Source: Hansfordia pulvinata
Taxonomy: Eukaryota; Ascomycota; Sordariomycetes; Xylariales
Direction: 5' to 3'
DNA length: 64,000 nt
Assembly (NCBI GenBank): GCA_006538405.1
Contig: BJKQ01000022.1
Location: forward strand, 243,892-307,891
Positions 1-9,990 of this stretch are shown here, piece by piece (within the stretch, counting starts at the first letter, position 1; every line of letters starts with the position of its first letter). The translations under genes and the position numbers were made by a program. The notes beneath the pieces are model-generated. The model was not told the origin of the DNA, did not search any database, and worked only from the letters and a program-made list of their open reading frames with translations.

Positions 1-1764
1 TGCGCGGCACGTCCACGGTGCGGTACGAGATCTGGTCCGTCAGGCGGTTTCCGAACCCCGCGTAGAAACAATGCGACTCGGGCCCGTAGAGACTGCGGAT
101 GTCCCGCAGCGTGGCCATCTTGAACACGTGGGGCTTGCGCAGGTAGATCTCGCGCCGCAGCGCCGCCATGGTCCTGTCGGGGGACAGGATCGTCGGGCCG
201 CGCGGCAGGCGGTGATCCTCTTGGACGATGCCGTTGAGATAGGCCCTCGTGGTGTCCGCCTGGCCGACAGAGCGGCTCGTCAGGTACATGATGTTGTACC
301 CGTTCGCGACAATGTCGCTGTATAGCTTGGCGATGCCGACGTGGGTCCAGTCGCGCCCGATCATGTTCAGCACGTGGCCCAGGGCATCGGACTTGGTGAT
401 GGTCCCGTCAATGTCGGAGATGACGACGGGCACATCGTGCCTCCACAGGTACATGTTGGCCGAGCAGGTGGCGCGGTTGACGGTGAAGCTCATGTTGTTC
501 TCGCCAGGCTTTAGCTTCAGGTCCTTGAGCTGATCGCTAGTCAGCCGGAGCGTCTTGGCGTAGTTCTTGTTGGGGTTGCCGGCAGAAGAGCCCGGCGTGG
601 TGGGGGCCGTCTGGACGCTCATCTGGCCGGCATCCGACTCCGTCCGACGGTGCGACGGGGTGCGGGTCGACGCCGTCGAGTCGTCGCTCTGGTAGCCGGG
701 GTCCGACACGGCGTCCATGGGGATGCCGGACGAGGGCCTCAACGAGTCCACCGTCTTCTTCATGGCAACCTCCTTGGCCTCCTCGCTGCTGTAGATCCAC
801 AGGTTACCCGCCTCGTCCATGCCGATCAGGGCCCCAATGTCGTAATCGCCCTCCAGCTCCTCCGACAGGATCTTGCGGGCCACGACCTCGGCCCGGATCG
901 CATCCTCCTCGCTGTTCTTGAACCCCGTCATGTCCAGCATGAGGTCGCCCGCCTCGTTGACGTGGCTCGGGATGTTGACGGCAGACAGCTCCTTGGACAG
1001 GATCATCGCGCGCTCGATCGCGTCGCTCGTGGCCAGCGGCGGTGGGCTGCGGGATCGGGCAGAGCGGCCCGGGCTGTCGAGCCCGCTCGACTCGGCCTCG
1101 CCATCGTTGTGCTCGCTGTTCTGGGGGTTCGAGTCGACAGAGTCGGCTGCGTGGTGAGCCGCCGTAGGCAACACGTCGTGGCTGATGGAGCCCCGCTGGC
1201 CTGGGCCAGTCCAGCCTCGCGAGGGGGGTCTCCCCGAGACGAGCTCCGGAGACGTCGCGGGGGGCTGGAGGAGGCCGGGCCGTGAGGATTCGTGGGGAGT
1301 GATGGTGACGGCAGGCGCGAGAGTGGGGATGGTGGAGGACCGTGATTTCGTGCCGTCGGTGTCGAGCCGCAGGAGTTCGGGCTCCGGCAAGGGCAAATCG
1401 GCCGAGGGCAAGGGTTCCGCGGGTCCGAAGGGGCGAGGGGTGGACTGGAGGCTGGCGAGGCCAGAGGCGAGGTCTGGAGGCTCTGAGGGATGGTGTCGGA
1501 GGTCTCGAAGACGAAGAAGGCCTCCCCGCCCTCTCCGAGCTTCATGGCGTAGTTCTGCCGGTGGCCATTGACGAGGAAGTCGACCTTCTTCTCGTAGGGG
1601 CGCAGCAGGGAGAACTTGCCGAAGCGGACGTGGAACGGGGAGCACGAGAGGCTGCCGTCGGCCTGTTCCACGACGATGACGTCGATCGCACCGCTAAGGG
1701 TGGCCGGGTTGAGCGAGTTCCATGCCGTCGACACGGAGTCGCTGATGTTCCTGACGTACTGCAT
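1..1764 (-). CDS. PAH1: Lipin-type phosphatidate phosphatase (Pah1/Ned1/Smp2), 3' end outside window
   Basis: Mg-dependent phosphatidate phosphatase, which makes diacylglycerol from phosphatidate at the ER/nuclear membrane for lipid storage and control of membrane growth. The ATG at 1762-1764 opens with MQYVRNISDSVSTAWNSLNP, the start of the N-LIP domain (about residues 1-95). The C-LIP/HAD domain is read near the left edge: the catalytic DxDxT motif is DIDGT at 401-415, followed by GHVLNMIGRDWTHVGIAKLY and FYAGFGNRLTDQISYRTVDV before the gene leaves the window. Between the two domains lies a low-complexity Ser/Pro-rich linker. The N-LIP frame and the C-LIP frame differ by one base; adding one base at the G4 run 1430-1433 (coding-strand C4) gives one continuous reading. 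The upstream frame is open beyond the ATG, so the start rests on family homology. Family and catalytic motif are certain; the break is probably a sequencing indel. Confidence 0.93.
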
Positions 1765-1788
1765 GGTGGGGGCAGTGACGCCGTCTAG

Positions 1789-1842
1789 GCGCAGAGGGCA
1801 CGGCTGGCGCAGAGGGCACGGCTGGCGCAGAGGGCACGGCTG
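1789..1842 (-). repeat. Three perfect 18-bp tandem copies in the PAH1 leader
   Basis: Unit gcgcagagggcacggctg occurs at 1789-1806, 1807-1824 and 1825-1842 without a mismatch, ending 25 bp upstream of the PAH1 ATG. On the coding strand it is pyrimidine-rich and in frame with the ATG (it would read QPCPLR three times if translation began further upstream). It lies in the likely 5' UTR. Perfect identity implies recent expansion. Confidence 0.9.
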
Positions 1843-3838
1843 AGGCACAGGTGTGAGGTCAGGTTGACGAAAGGCAGCAGAGGCCGCGCTTGGACTGTCG
1901 AGGCGACGAGGGGATGGCTGTGCTTGTATTATCGAAGATTCTGACCGAGGGCGGCGAGCCGGGTTTTGTTGAGAATGCTGGCTTGTGCTGGTGAGACAGG
2001 CGTAGATGGTGCTGAGCTGGGGTCTCGGACGGCAATCGAGACAGAAGATGCGGTTGATTAACGAGCGAGCGAGGGTGGGCGAGTTGGAATGAGGGCTTGA
2101 GGACGAAGGAGAGGTCAGGAGAAGAAGAGCTGCTGCTGGCACGGCAGCGCAGGAGACAGCAGGCAAAGACGAGGCAACGGGACGACGTGGTGATTCTATT
2201 GGCCCGCGACGAAGCACAGGGCGAGGGTAATGCGCCCCATGCATGCGGCAGCTCCAGGTAGAAGGTGGGGGCTCGCAGGTCCCAGTACGGACAGTCGTCC
2301 GGACTGCAGGCAGGATCGGGGTTAGCCCTACTTGCGCGATACTCATGCCCAGCTGAGACTGACGTTGGTGCCTTCCCGTTCCGCCGCTGCGTTGACCGGG
2401 CCGTCACCTGCCGCGGCTGCCCCAGCAAGCCGATTCCTTGGGGCGGCAGGCCAAGTACAGGTACCAGCAGACCCATGCAAGGACATCATGATGCCCGGCG
2501 CTTCAACTTCGCCGCACGAGTCAGGCGTCAGTTTGGATCCTTGGACCCTCCGTCCGGCTGGACTACAGGCGACGGCCCGTCCGAAAGCCTCCAGCAGTAG
2601 CCGCCTCTCGATCCCGTTCAATCCATCACATTTATTGCCCTCATATCAACGCGAAAGAAAGGCCCTCTCATCTACGCGAGAGAATGACTCTCACCCAGCC
2701 CCGTCCCGTCCCAACACTACCTCCTCTACCACAGGGGTCTGGCATCGTATTGTATCGGTACGGCCTGGGCCACTCCACTCCCAGGAGCCAAAGCCCCGGC
2801 CCCGGCACAGCGGCAACCCCAAGTCGCACCCAACGTCATCCATTCCTACGGGCTTTTTTCTGCCTTTGTTGCCAGCAACCGACAGCCGCTGGACCCCCGC
2901 CATTTCTTTGTCGCTGCTGACCGCCATGCTGCCAACATCTCGATGGATAGACCAACGCGCAGGCAACAGCTCGGATGCCGCGCCCGCGTGATACGACCGC
3001 CCCAGGTGACCACCAGCCCAGGGTCCTGTCCGGCCTCGGCTGGGGCGTTGGACGTCGGCCCGCCGCGCTACCGTACTCGTAGTCAAGCATTGCAGTGCCC
3101 GAGCACGGGCTGAGACTGCTTTCGCCCCATGTGAGCTATTGCATGAACGCGCCTGGGCGGGTTTCCACTCTATCATATTGCTATCGCGTTCCCCTTCCTG
3201 CGGCCGCCGTTTGCGAGCCTCTGGCCTGTTACTGCAGAGCCTGCACGGACGGAGCGCCTCGGACCCTTGGGAGAGACAGAAAAGCACCTTCACGCGCCAA
3301 TGCCCCTCTATTGACGGGTCCAGAAAGCCAGGGCGGGCAGCTCCACGTCCTCCCTTGTCGGCCCGGGTGTTGGGGAGCCCATAACTGCCTTAATCAGAAT
3401 GAATTCTTCTGTACGCGTTGACACCTTTTTCATTCGGGCTCTTTCAGCCTAATCCCAGCCGGGCCGCCTAATTGCGCTCCCATTCTTCGCCGTGCTGTCT
3501 GCCGGCCCTCGCTGCACGTGCTTCTGCTTCTCAACTGCCGAGGCATCGCATGTGAATGTGGCTGGCAGAGACAACTTATTTGCCTCTTGCCCATTTTGAC
3601 CTGCGAGCATGAATCCGAGCTACCAGCCGGTCCTGCGCCAGTCTAGGCACAGGGCGGTCATTTCAAGCGAGAGTATAACGGCTGCTTCGGCATAAAAAGC
3701 TCTTTCATTCCTCTTCAAGCAGCAAATTTACCATCTAGTCACAGAGCACGGGATAAAGGGCGTCGTCACGGAAGCTTCCTCGCACACGGCACAATTAACG
3801 ACAACGGGAAAGGTTTAACGGAGCGAAAGGTCGATCTA
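1843..3838. other. Intergenic region between PAH1 and the CCHC gene
   Basis: About 2 kb with no ORF I would call a gene. Open frames here are short, GC-driven and overlap one another on both strands. It should contain the PAH1 promoter (left part) and the 3' flank of the CCHC protein gene. I see no clear repeat, tRNA or transposon signature. Confidence 0.6.
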
Positions 3839-5756
3839 TTAAGCTGCGTAGCGCAGCATACAAATGGAGCTGATGCCCATCGCAAGCATGCAAAGCGCGA
3901 GTGCATTGTCGCAGCCGTGCTCGAGCTGGTGCCTATATAGCCGAAGCAATTGGAAAGGGACGCCCATCCCAACAGCCAAGTCTGCGGGCTCCTCCTGCTC
4001 ATCATCATCAAGGTGCATCCAGGGCTTGACAACGGTCCAGGGCTTAAGAATCGGGCCCTCCTCGCCCTGCTTCGATGAAGGCGAAGCTTGGGAAGTAGCC
4101 AGCAATTTGTATATAGGCTGCAGGCTGTTATGGTTGGCACGAGATCCAGGACCTGCGACTCCTAAGAAGACATCAAGCCCGAGGATCTGGACTTGCATTG
4201 CCTCGAGTTTGCTTTCAAGGTCTTTGCGTTTGCTTTCGAGGTCTTTGAGTTTGCTGACAAGGTCTTTGAGTTTGCTTTCAAGAGATCCGTTCTCTTCCCA
4301 GGCAAGATTGCGCTCTTGTTGGCAAATTTCATGGTTGTATGACTCGATCCTTAAGCTGCTTTGGCTCTTGTCAAGACTTCCAGAGCCGACTGGCAGGTGG
4401 CGACAGCTTCGTCTCGTTCCGCGGTGAGCAACGTGATCTGGTCACCTTGAGATTTCACCTTGGTGTTGGCGTCCGCCAGGTCCAGGTTTGCCTGTTTGAT
4501 AATGTCCTCCATTTTCTTGATGACTTCGACTTTTTCGTTGCACAAAGCTTCTTTCGCCGCGAAGTCTTCTCGGAGCTTGATCACCTCGCTCTCCAAGTCC
4601 CTGGTGGTGGTCGACGCAGCTTGTTCATTCTGCGGTTGCTGTGGAACTGGCTCTCGGATTGGTGGTTGCTGCTCTCGGGCAGTGTTAGGGGACCTCTTCC
4701 TCGACCGCCGACCTCGGGCTCGCCATTGTTGGGAGCAGTCTCAGGCTTCTTTGGCTTGATAAATTCTCTCCAGCTGTTGTATGTGCTCAAAGGCATTTCG
4801 CCATCAATCATGCGTTGGACAGTGTAAATGCCGTCCTGCTGGTGAAGAGGACCCTTGGCGTAGTCATATTCCTCGAATTTCTTCGCCTGGTCTCTGTGGA
4901 GAACGTGCCTGACAGCCTCGCGAGACCATGGAGGGTACAAGGGGTGTTCTTTCTGGGCATCTGGCAGTATATGAGTCATATAATACTGGTGGACATCAAA
5001 TTCGGTGCGGATCATGGGCTTTCCACTGCGAGGGGCGCCGACAATGCGCCATTTCCAGTCGTCGTTCAAGCCCTCCGGGCCGAAAATCTCGTTGAATGGG
5101 CAATCGTCGAAAAGGTGTGAGTCCGAGTTACACACGATACAAGCAGCAATATCCATGTAGACTGGATCAATTGGCCAAACACAATCCTTGACAAAATGAC
5201 CAAGTTTGCCGCAGTTTCCGCAGGGCATTTCGTGCATCTTGAGCTTCCTGGCGCGACCGTAGTTCTTGAAGGTTGTTTTGTCGTTGAAAGGAATGAAGGA
5301 GTTGCTCTCGTTCAAGAACGGCATGTCCGGAGTGCCTGGGCTTTGATTCAGGCGCTGGATGGTCACGCTGAACAGTTCTGGGCCGTCAGACAGGATGCTT
5401 TTGAAGATCTCAATCAAGTTTTTGAGGCCGAGCTTGTGCTTGAACACGCCAAACACTTTCATGTAGCCTGGGGTGGTGATCCAGATGTTTTCAAGAATCT
5501 TGAATTTTCCAGTCTTTGGAGCCAGGACGAGGTCTCCATGCTTGGTGATGGCATATTTGACAGTTTCTGCGTCACGCTGATGGGACCCTAGGCTCTCCAT
5601 CTTGAGATGATAGTTGGGGTCTTTCCCGCCCTTGAAGCGCTTGTTTCTGCCCTCAAATTCGTCCACTGGATCAAAGTAGTTGGTGGAGCCACGAGAAGAG
5701 CCCGCCAGGTCTGTTTCATCAATTTTTCTCTTGGGGGGAGGCTGTTGGTCGGCCAT
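3839..5756 (-). CDS. CCHC zinc-knuckle protein with C-terminal coiled coil, function unknown
   Basis: Start ATG at 5754-5756 (MADQQPPPKRKIDETDL). A nuclear-looking basic N-terminus is followed by a conserved region and two zinc knuckles: CGNCGKLGHFVKDC (CX2CX4HX4C) and, 26 residues on, CIVCNSDSHLFDDC. Then come a Gln/Pro-rich linker, a long coiled coil (IKLREDFAAKEALCNEKVEV and later SKLKDLVSKLKDL heptads) and a C-terminal tail ending in MLAMGISSICMLRYAA. The frame breaks twice, at the G4 run 4688-4691 and near 4374-4384; each is mended by one added base, after which the span is exactly 640 codons. CCHC knuckles usually bind single-stranded RNA or DNA, so a nucleic-acid-binding role is likely but not shown. 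I know no named orthologue. The first 4.3 kb of homology-free neighbours give no functional clue. Confidence 0.75.
4208..4282 (-). repeat. 21-bp heptad minisatellite inside the CCHC gene
   Basis: Units tttgctttcaaggtctttgcg (4208-4228), tttgctttcgaggtctttgag (4229-4249), tttgctgacaaggtctttgag (4250-4270) and a partial fourth (4271-4282). Each unit encodes one seven-residue coiled-coil repeat of the type ESKLKDL, so copy-number change alters coiled-coil length in whole heptads. Confidence 0.88.
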
Positions 5757-5887
5757 TTTGTGACCGGAAAGGAAGACGAGGCCGTTTGAAGCGCAGAAAC
5801 GCAAAAAGAAGAAAAGAACATTGAGGGGGCGTCGATGACAAGACGTCGCAGACGCAGATGCGAATGCGGAGGCGGTCGAGGAGAGGA

Positions 5888-5906
5888 GGGGGGGGGGGGG
5901 GGGGGG
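5888..5906. repeat. Homopolymer run of 19 G
   Basis: A 19-base G tract, C19 on the coding strand of the CCHC gene, about 130 bp upstream of its ATG. It pairs in principle with the C15 tract at 6152-6166 on the same strand. Its true length may be misjudged in the assembly. Confidence 0.9.
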
Positions 5907-6151
5907 CAGGCGTGATATCGATGAACGATATCAGAGGGCGTGCGGTGATGATGAAAAGAGGAAGAAGGAGAAGAGGAAGGAGGAGAGAATTTGAGTAAAA
6001 AACGGGCGGGAGAGCGAGAGAGAAGGCATGTAGGAGAGGGATCCAAACCTAACCTCTCTGCTTAGGCCAACAACACACGACATTGAATGAACGCTGGCCG
6101 TGCTCGACGTCTCCTTGCCAGGGACAACGAACGAGGAAGGCACGCTAGAAG

Positions 6152-6166
6152 CCCCCCCCCCCCCCC
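6152..6166. repeat. Homopolymer run of 15 C
   Basis: A 15-base C tract 245 bp to the right of the G19 tract. The two form a complementary pair flanking the likely promoter of the CCHC gene. Confidence 0.9.
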
Positions 6167-6547
6167 TTTATGAAAAGACTCCATGGCCCACTGACAACAG
6201 CACCACGGGCAGAGTGATTTTCGTCGCCGAAATACAGATTACAGCCGCCACTGTCCATCACGGTGCACGCGTGTTCACGATGGCACGCACGCTAGACCTG
6301 TGAGTTGCTAGATGCTTTGAACGGGGGATAAGGTACCCACGGCGAGCTCTTCCGGGCTTGTGATTCAGGCGTCACACATATTGCAGTGGCGTCTCCGCCC
6401 GCTCAGTCGTCCATGCGAGTCCTGCCAATTGATTTTGTTCGTCTGAAGATTCAGTTCGTTTGAGGACCGGTGCGTGGGAGACAGCGGCAGAGTTGGTCAC
6501 AGGCCGGGCATCAAGGACGGCCATTGGATGGTGGTCATGATAACTTG

Positions 6548-6700
6548 CTTGTGTGTCATACCAGCAAGCCTAATGGCAATCAGATAGAAGTACAAATAGG
6601 ATACAGCGAAAAGACCAACGCGTGCCATGTAAAATCGTGATGAAAGCATCGCCACAGGTTACCGACCAGACTGGCCGCCACCGCCGTCGCCGACATCCTG
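6548..6700 (-). repeat. Diverged duplicate of the CMC1 3' end and flank
   Basis: This stretch aligns with 8722-8870, which holds the last codons of CMC1 and its 3' flank. Shared blocks include aggatac(a/g)cgaaa, ccatg(c/t)aa, accatcgc/agcatcgcc and gaccgac(c)(c/a)gactggccg(t/c)caccgccgtcg. Many differences are transitions. The copy has no coding capacity for Cmc1 beyond the final dozen codons, so it is a decayed segmental duplicate. Confidence 0.65.
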
Positions 6701-6704
6701 CCTC

Positions 6705-7065
6705 TCATGTCTATCTGCTACTCACAGAATTGGCTGCGCCGCGAATCGTGCTTGCGCAGAACAGAGGCTGGAAGGCTACATGGCGCCGGCACCCAAGGAC
6801 CTGTCAGGCAGTGCATCTGGAGCGGGGGCTCTCGTGCATTTTGTCTATTCTAAAACGCACACAATCGCATTCGATCTATACTCGGCTTCGGCACAGCAAT
6901 GGTGCAGGCGTCGCACACATGCATCTCGACGCGCCTTCCCAACTACACGAACCCTATCTTCCATTGCCTTTCTGGGCAATTCCTTTATGGGCACCCTATG
7001 CTATAGCTAACCATGCAAAGCAAAATTTTGTGCGCTTGTCGCACGAAATTGTCGCACGAGAGCTC
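6705..7065 (+). repeat. Dispersed repeat copy A (inverted partner at 16594-16995)
   Basis: Aligns with the reverse complement of 16594-16995. Matching blocks: tcgtgcttgcgcagaac, atggcgc(c/t)ggcaccca, tcggcttcggcacagcaa/tcagcttcggcacagcaa, ggtgcaggcg(t/c)cgca, caattccttt/tatatgggc, and a closing pair of ttgtcgcacgaa motifs at about 7036-7058. No intact ORF is shared between the copies in a way that proves coding. Terminal inverted repeats are not obvious, so the element type is unknown. Confidence 0.7.
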
Positions 7066-7346
7066 GCGATGGTGTGCGCATCTACAGAATCGCGAGTTCA
7101 TATCGAGCTACGAGACTTGATCGTCATATTCATTACGCGGGGGCAATTGTACAAGCGCGGCTCACGTGAGGAAGTACAAGGGGTAAAGACATCTATTGAT
7201 CTATGCATTGTGCCTGGATTATGGCGTCGTGGAGAATCGGTCGAAGCATGTTGGTTTATGTTCGCTGTGGTCGCAGCTGGGTTTTGTGCCGGTATGGCCG
7301 TGTGTCAGCGTGTTGCGTGTCCGGATTGTCGTCGAAGCCTGACGCC

Positions 7347-8042
7347 TCAATTCTCGAGTTGGCCCCAGACGAATTTGTTGATCGCGGCCGGGTCATCGGA
7401 GAGCTCTTTGGAAACACCCATCCATACACCCTGGCCGAGCATGTAGCGTTGTCTGAGGGTGATCGTTTGGGTAATGGGAGCGTTCACCCAGTCGAAGAAT
7501 GCGTATCTTCTTTCGATGAAGCCTCCCTGGCGGTTCCGGAGACGCGTTCGGAGGTCGTCGGCCATTGCCTTGCTTTGCGACTCCTTTGCCCATTCTAGGT
7601 GTTGGTCTTCAGGGTTGTAATTTCTGTACATTTCGAACGATGCATGGTCAAGTCCGTAAAAGGCGACTTAGCAGCAGTGATCATAAGCCAACTGGTATTC
7701 TTTCGAGTACGGAGCCTCGTCCATGTTCGGTTTTATATTGATGTGTGGGAAATGATCCCGTTCGAAGCCAGCGTGGAGCCACATACGCAAGTCAATCCGC
7801 CAGTGGTAATAATCGAGGCTGACAGGAGGCGGTATTCCCTTTACCTCAATGATATTTGCTGCAGCGCTGTCGCGGCATCTGCTGAAGAAGTCTTCTGACG
7901 ACCCTTTCTTGGTCTGTCTGACGGCTGCAAGTATCGCGTTGCGTCTTTCAAGGATATAGCCGGTCGGTTGTTCATTGTTTATATCGAGACAGGCTCGAAG
8001 GTAGGTGGTGTCCACGTCGGGCTTGACGTGCGGGTTGTCCAT
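7347..8042 (-). pseudogene. Unknown protein gene interrupted by one in-frame TAA
   Basis: ATG at 8040-8042 (MDNPHVKPDVDTTYLRACLD) opens a frame of 232 codons ending at 7347. It is interrupted only by TAA at about 7668-7670; the same frame continues straight on (VAFYGLDHASFEMYRNYNP) to a natural stop after KFVWGQLEN. The composition is protein-like, rich in aromatic and charged residues, with no signal peptide or membrane segment. I do not recognise a family. The TAA could be a real nonsense change (CAA to TAA fits C-to-T mutation), a base-call error, or the edge of a tiny unrecognised intron. It lies between the duplicated repeats and CMC1 and is convergent with nothing. Confidence 0.5.
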
Positions 8043-8837
8043 CTTGCTGGGTCGCGATGACGGCAAAATGGGAAGCTGGAGGCGAGAGGGGGGCGCAAGG
8101 GCGAAACACAGGGCGATAGATGGCCGCAAGAGGCGAATCTACCGGGTCGAATCTGTGTGGTGAGGAGGAGAGAGGAGAGAGGGGGAGCGAGAATTTTAGC
8201 AAGGACGAGAAGCGCTCGAGGAGACCCCACGAGAGAGCTTGGGACCTGCTGTTCTGTTGCTTGGGGCAGCTGCCCGGTTGCCTAGGGCAGAAGTGTGGCT
8301 CCTGACATTCACTATCTTCCTGATACTCTGTCAAATACTCATTGGATCGCTCACCTGGCGCCCATATCCCGCCTCACGCCCACCCGAACCGTCGTGATAC
8401 TTCAGCTAGCAACGTGGTCTTGCAAGGAGCTCACATGCCCCGTCAGTCACATTCCCTGTCAGTGTGGAAAAACCCGCTGATACTGCATGCCTTGTTCCAG
8501 CTGCTCGCCGTTGGATCGAGGATCACGCATCAAGCTTTCCAGAATTGGAACGAAGCAGCAAGCCTGAGAGTGTGTGATAAAGTCGAGTTAGAAAGGAGGC
8601 TGGCCTAAGAGCAGCTGTGTCGCTTGTTGCGTTGGCCGCGACCCGAATGCTATGGTGCTCCATTTCACCAAGCCAACACCACCCGACGCGCGCCCAAAAT
8701 TGACCACAGGGTTGTTGGTTCGTAATGTGGTATGGCAAGCAATAAGGCGTGCTGCAAGTCAGATAAATCTACAGCTAGGATACAACGAAAGGACAAACGC
8801 CGGCCATGCAAGATTATAATAAAACCATCGCACCTTG

Positions 8838-9540
8838 TCACCGACCCGACTGGCCGTCACCGCCGTCGTTGTCTTGCCTTTTGTACCCTCCTCCTATGCG
8901 CTCTTTGCGGTTCAGCTTCTCCTGCTCGCGGGCCACGAGCGCAGGGTCCTTGTCTGGCAACCCCCACCACTCGCGGTGGAACTTTTCTTGCTCGATCTTG
9001 CGTCGCTCCTTGCGTTGTCGCTCGCGCGCGCGCTCGCCTCGGCCGGCGAACCACTCTTCTCGCGCCAGGTCGTGCTCTTGCGGCGTCGCGTGTGCCGCCA
9101 TGCAGCTGTTCATGCGGTGTGAGTGGTCGCGGCACGCAAAGGCCACCGAGAATGTCCGCCCTAGGGCGCAATCTGCAAAGGCTGTCCCGGGACGCGCTGG
9201 TCAGCTGGGGTGTGGCTTGGGGGGAGACAAGAATCGAGGTATGAAGAGCAGTGATCAGAAGGAAGGCAACGGAAATATCAACACGGGATTGTTTGCGCAA
9301 TTCTGTAAAGTAATTTCTTTACATCCGAAATGTTTCATCATGATGCTCGTGAGGGGCTGTGGCTTCAGACTTACCTTTGATCTCGTCGGCGCAGTGGCTG
9401 CGGACACGGGCATTGAAGACCTCGCGGACCTGTGCTTCCTGGCTTGCGGAGAGTGGCAGTGGATTCCGACTGGGCATGGGCATGCCGCCTTTGGTGCCGT
9501 TGTTGCCTGCTGGGGGCGGTGGTTGACCGGCAGCGGCCAT
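8838..9540 (-). CDS. CMC1: Cmc1-type twin-CX9C mitochondrial protein (COX assembly)
   Basis: Intermembrane-space protein of the COX assembly family, needed for copper delivery and early Cox1 maturation in cytochrome c oxidase biogenesis. Exon 1 is 9540-9375 and exon 2 9181-8838, joined across a 193-bp intron (GTAAGT donor at 9374, acceptor CAG at 9182). Splicing creates the first CX9C, C-ADEIKAFAD-C, which neither exon encodes alone; the second is C-RDHSHRMNS-C. The charged C-terminus (REEWFAGRGERARERQRKER, then FHREWWGLPD) is typical of filamentous-fungal members. The spliced product is 169 aa. Start chosen at MAAAGQPPPP; an in-frame ATG lies 33 bp upstream, and the family core begins at MPSRNPLPLS. 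Redox import by Mia40 is known for the family. Confidence 0.93.
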
Positions 9541-9990
9541 TGTGGGAGCTCCCGTTGCGGAATCGGCGGGCAAGCGCGCAAGGGTGCAGAGGGCAACAGG
9601 GCAGCAAGTGATTGGGCGCGCGGTCAGGATGGGATGGGATTGGAAGGCATAGGTGGAGGGGTGTTGGGGGGTTTCGTGAAAATCGTAAACGCGTCAGGAA
9701 AACGACAAAACCGTCCAGGCCTGGCCGGAGCTCGAGGTTTCTGTCCGATCGAACGAGACAGGTACGTACCGCGGCAGCTCCCAACTCCGACCCGCATTTC
9801 TGCCGCCTCTTACCGCCCTCGCGCACCCAATACGACGATGGCGGACTGCATCACGACACATTCATGGTGAACAAAGTAATGATGATAAACACTGTGCAAT
9901 TCTCATACCTAGACTATTTAGAAATTGGGCCGGCCTACCATTCATCGGTCGGCATTGGCCGCCCGCAACGTGGACCCTCGTGCTGCTGCC

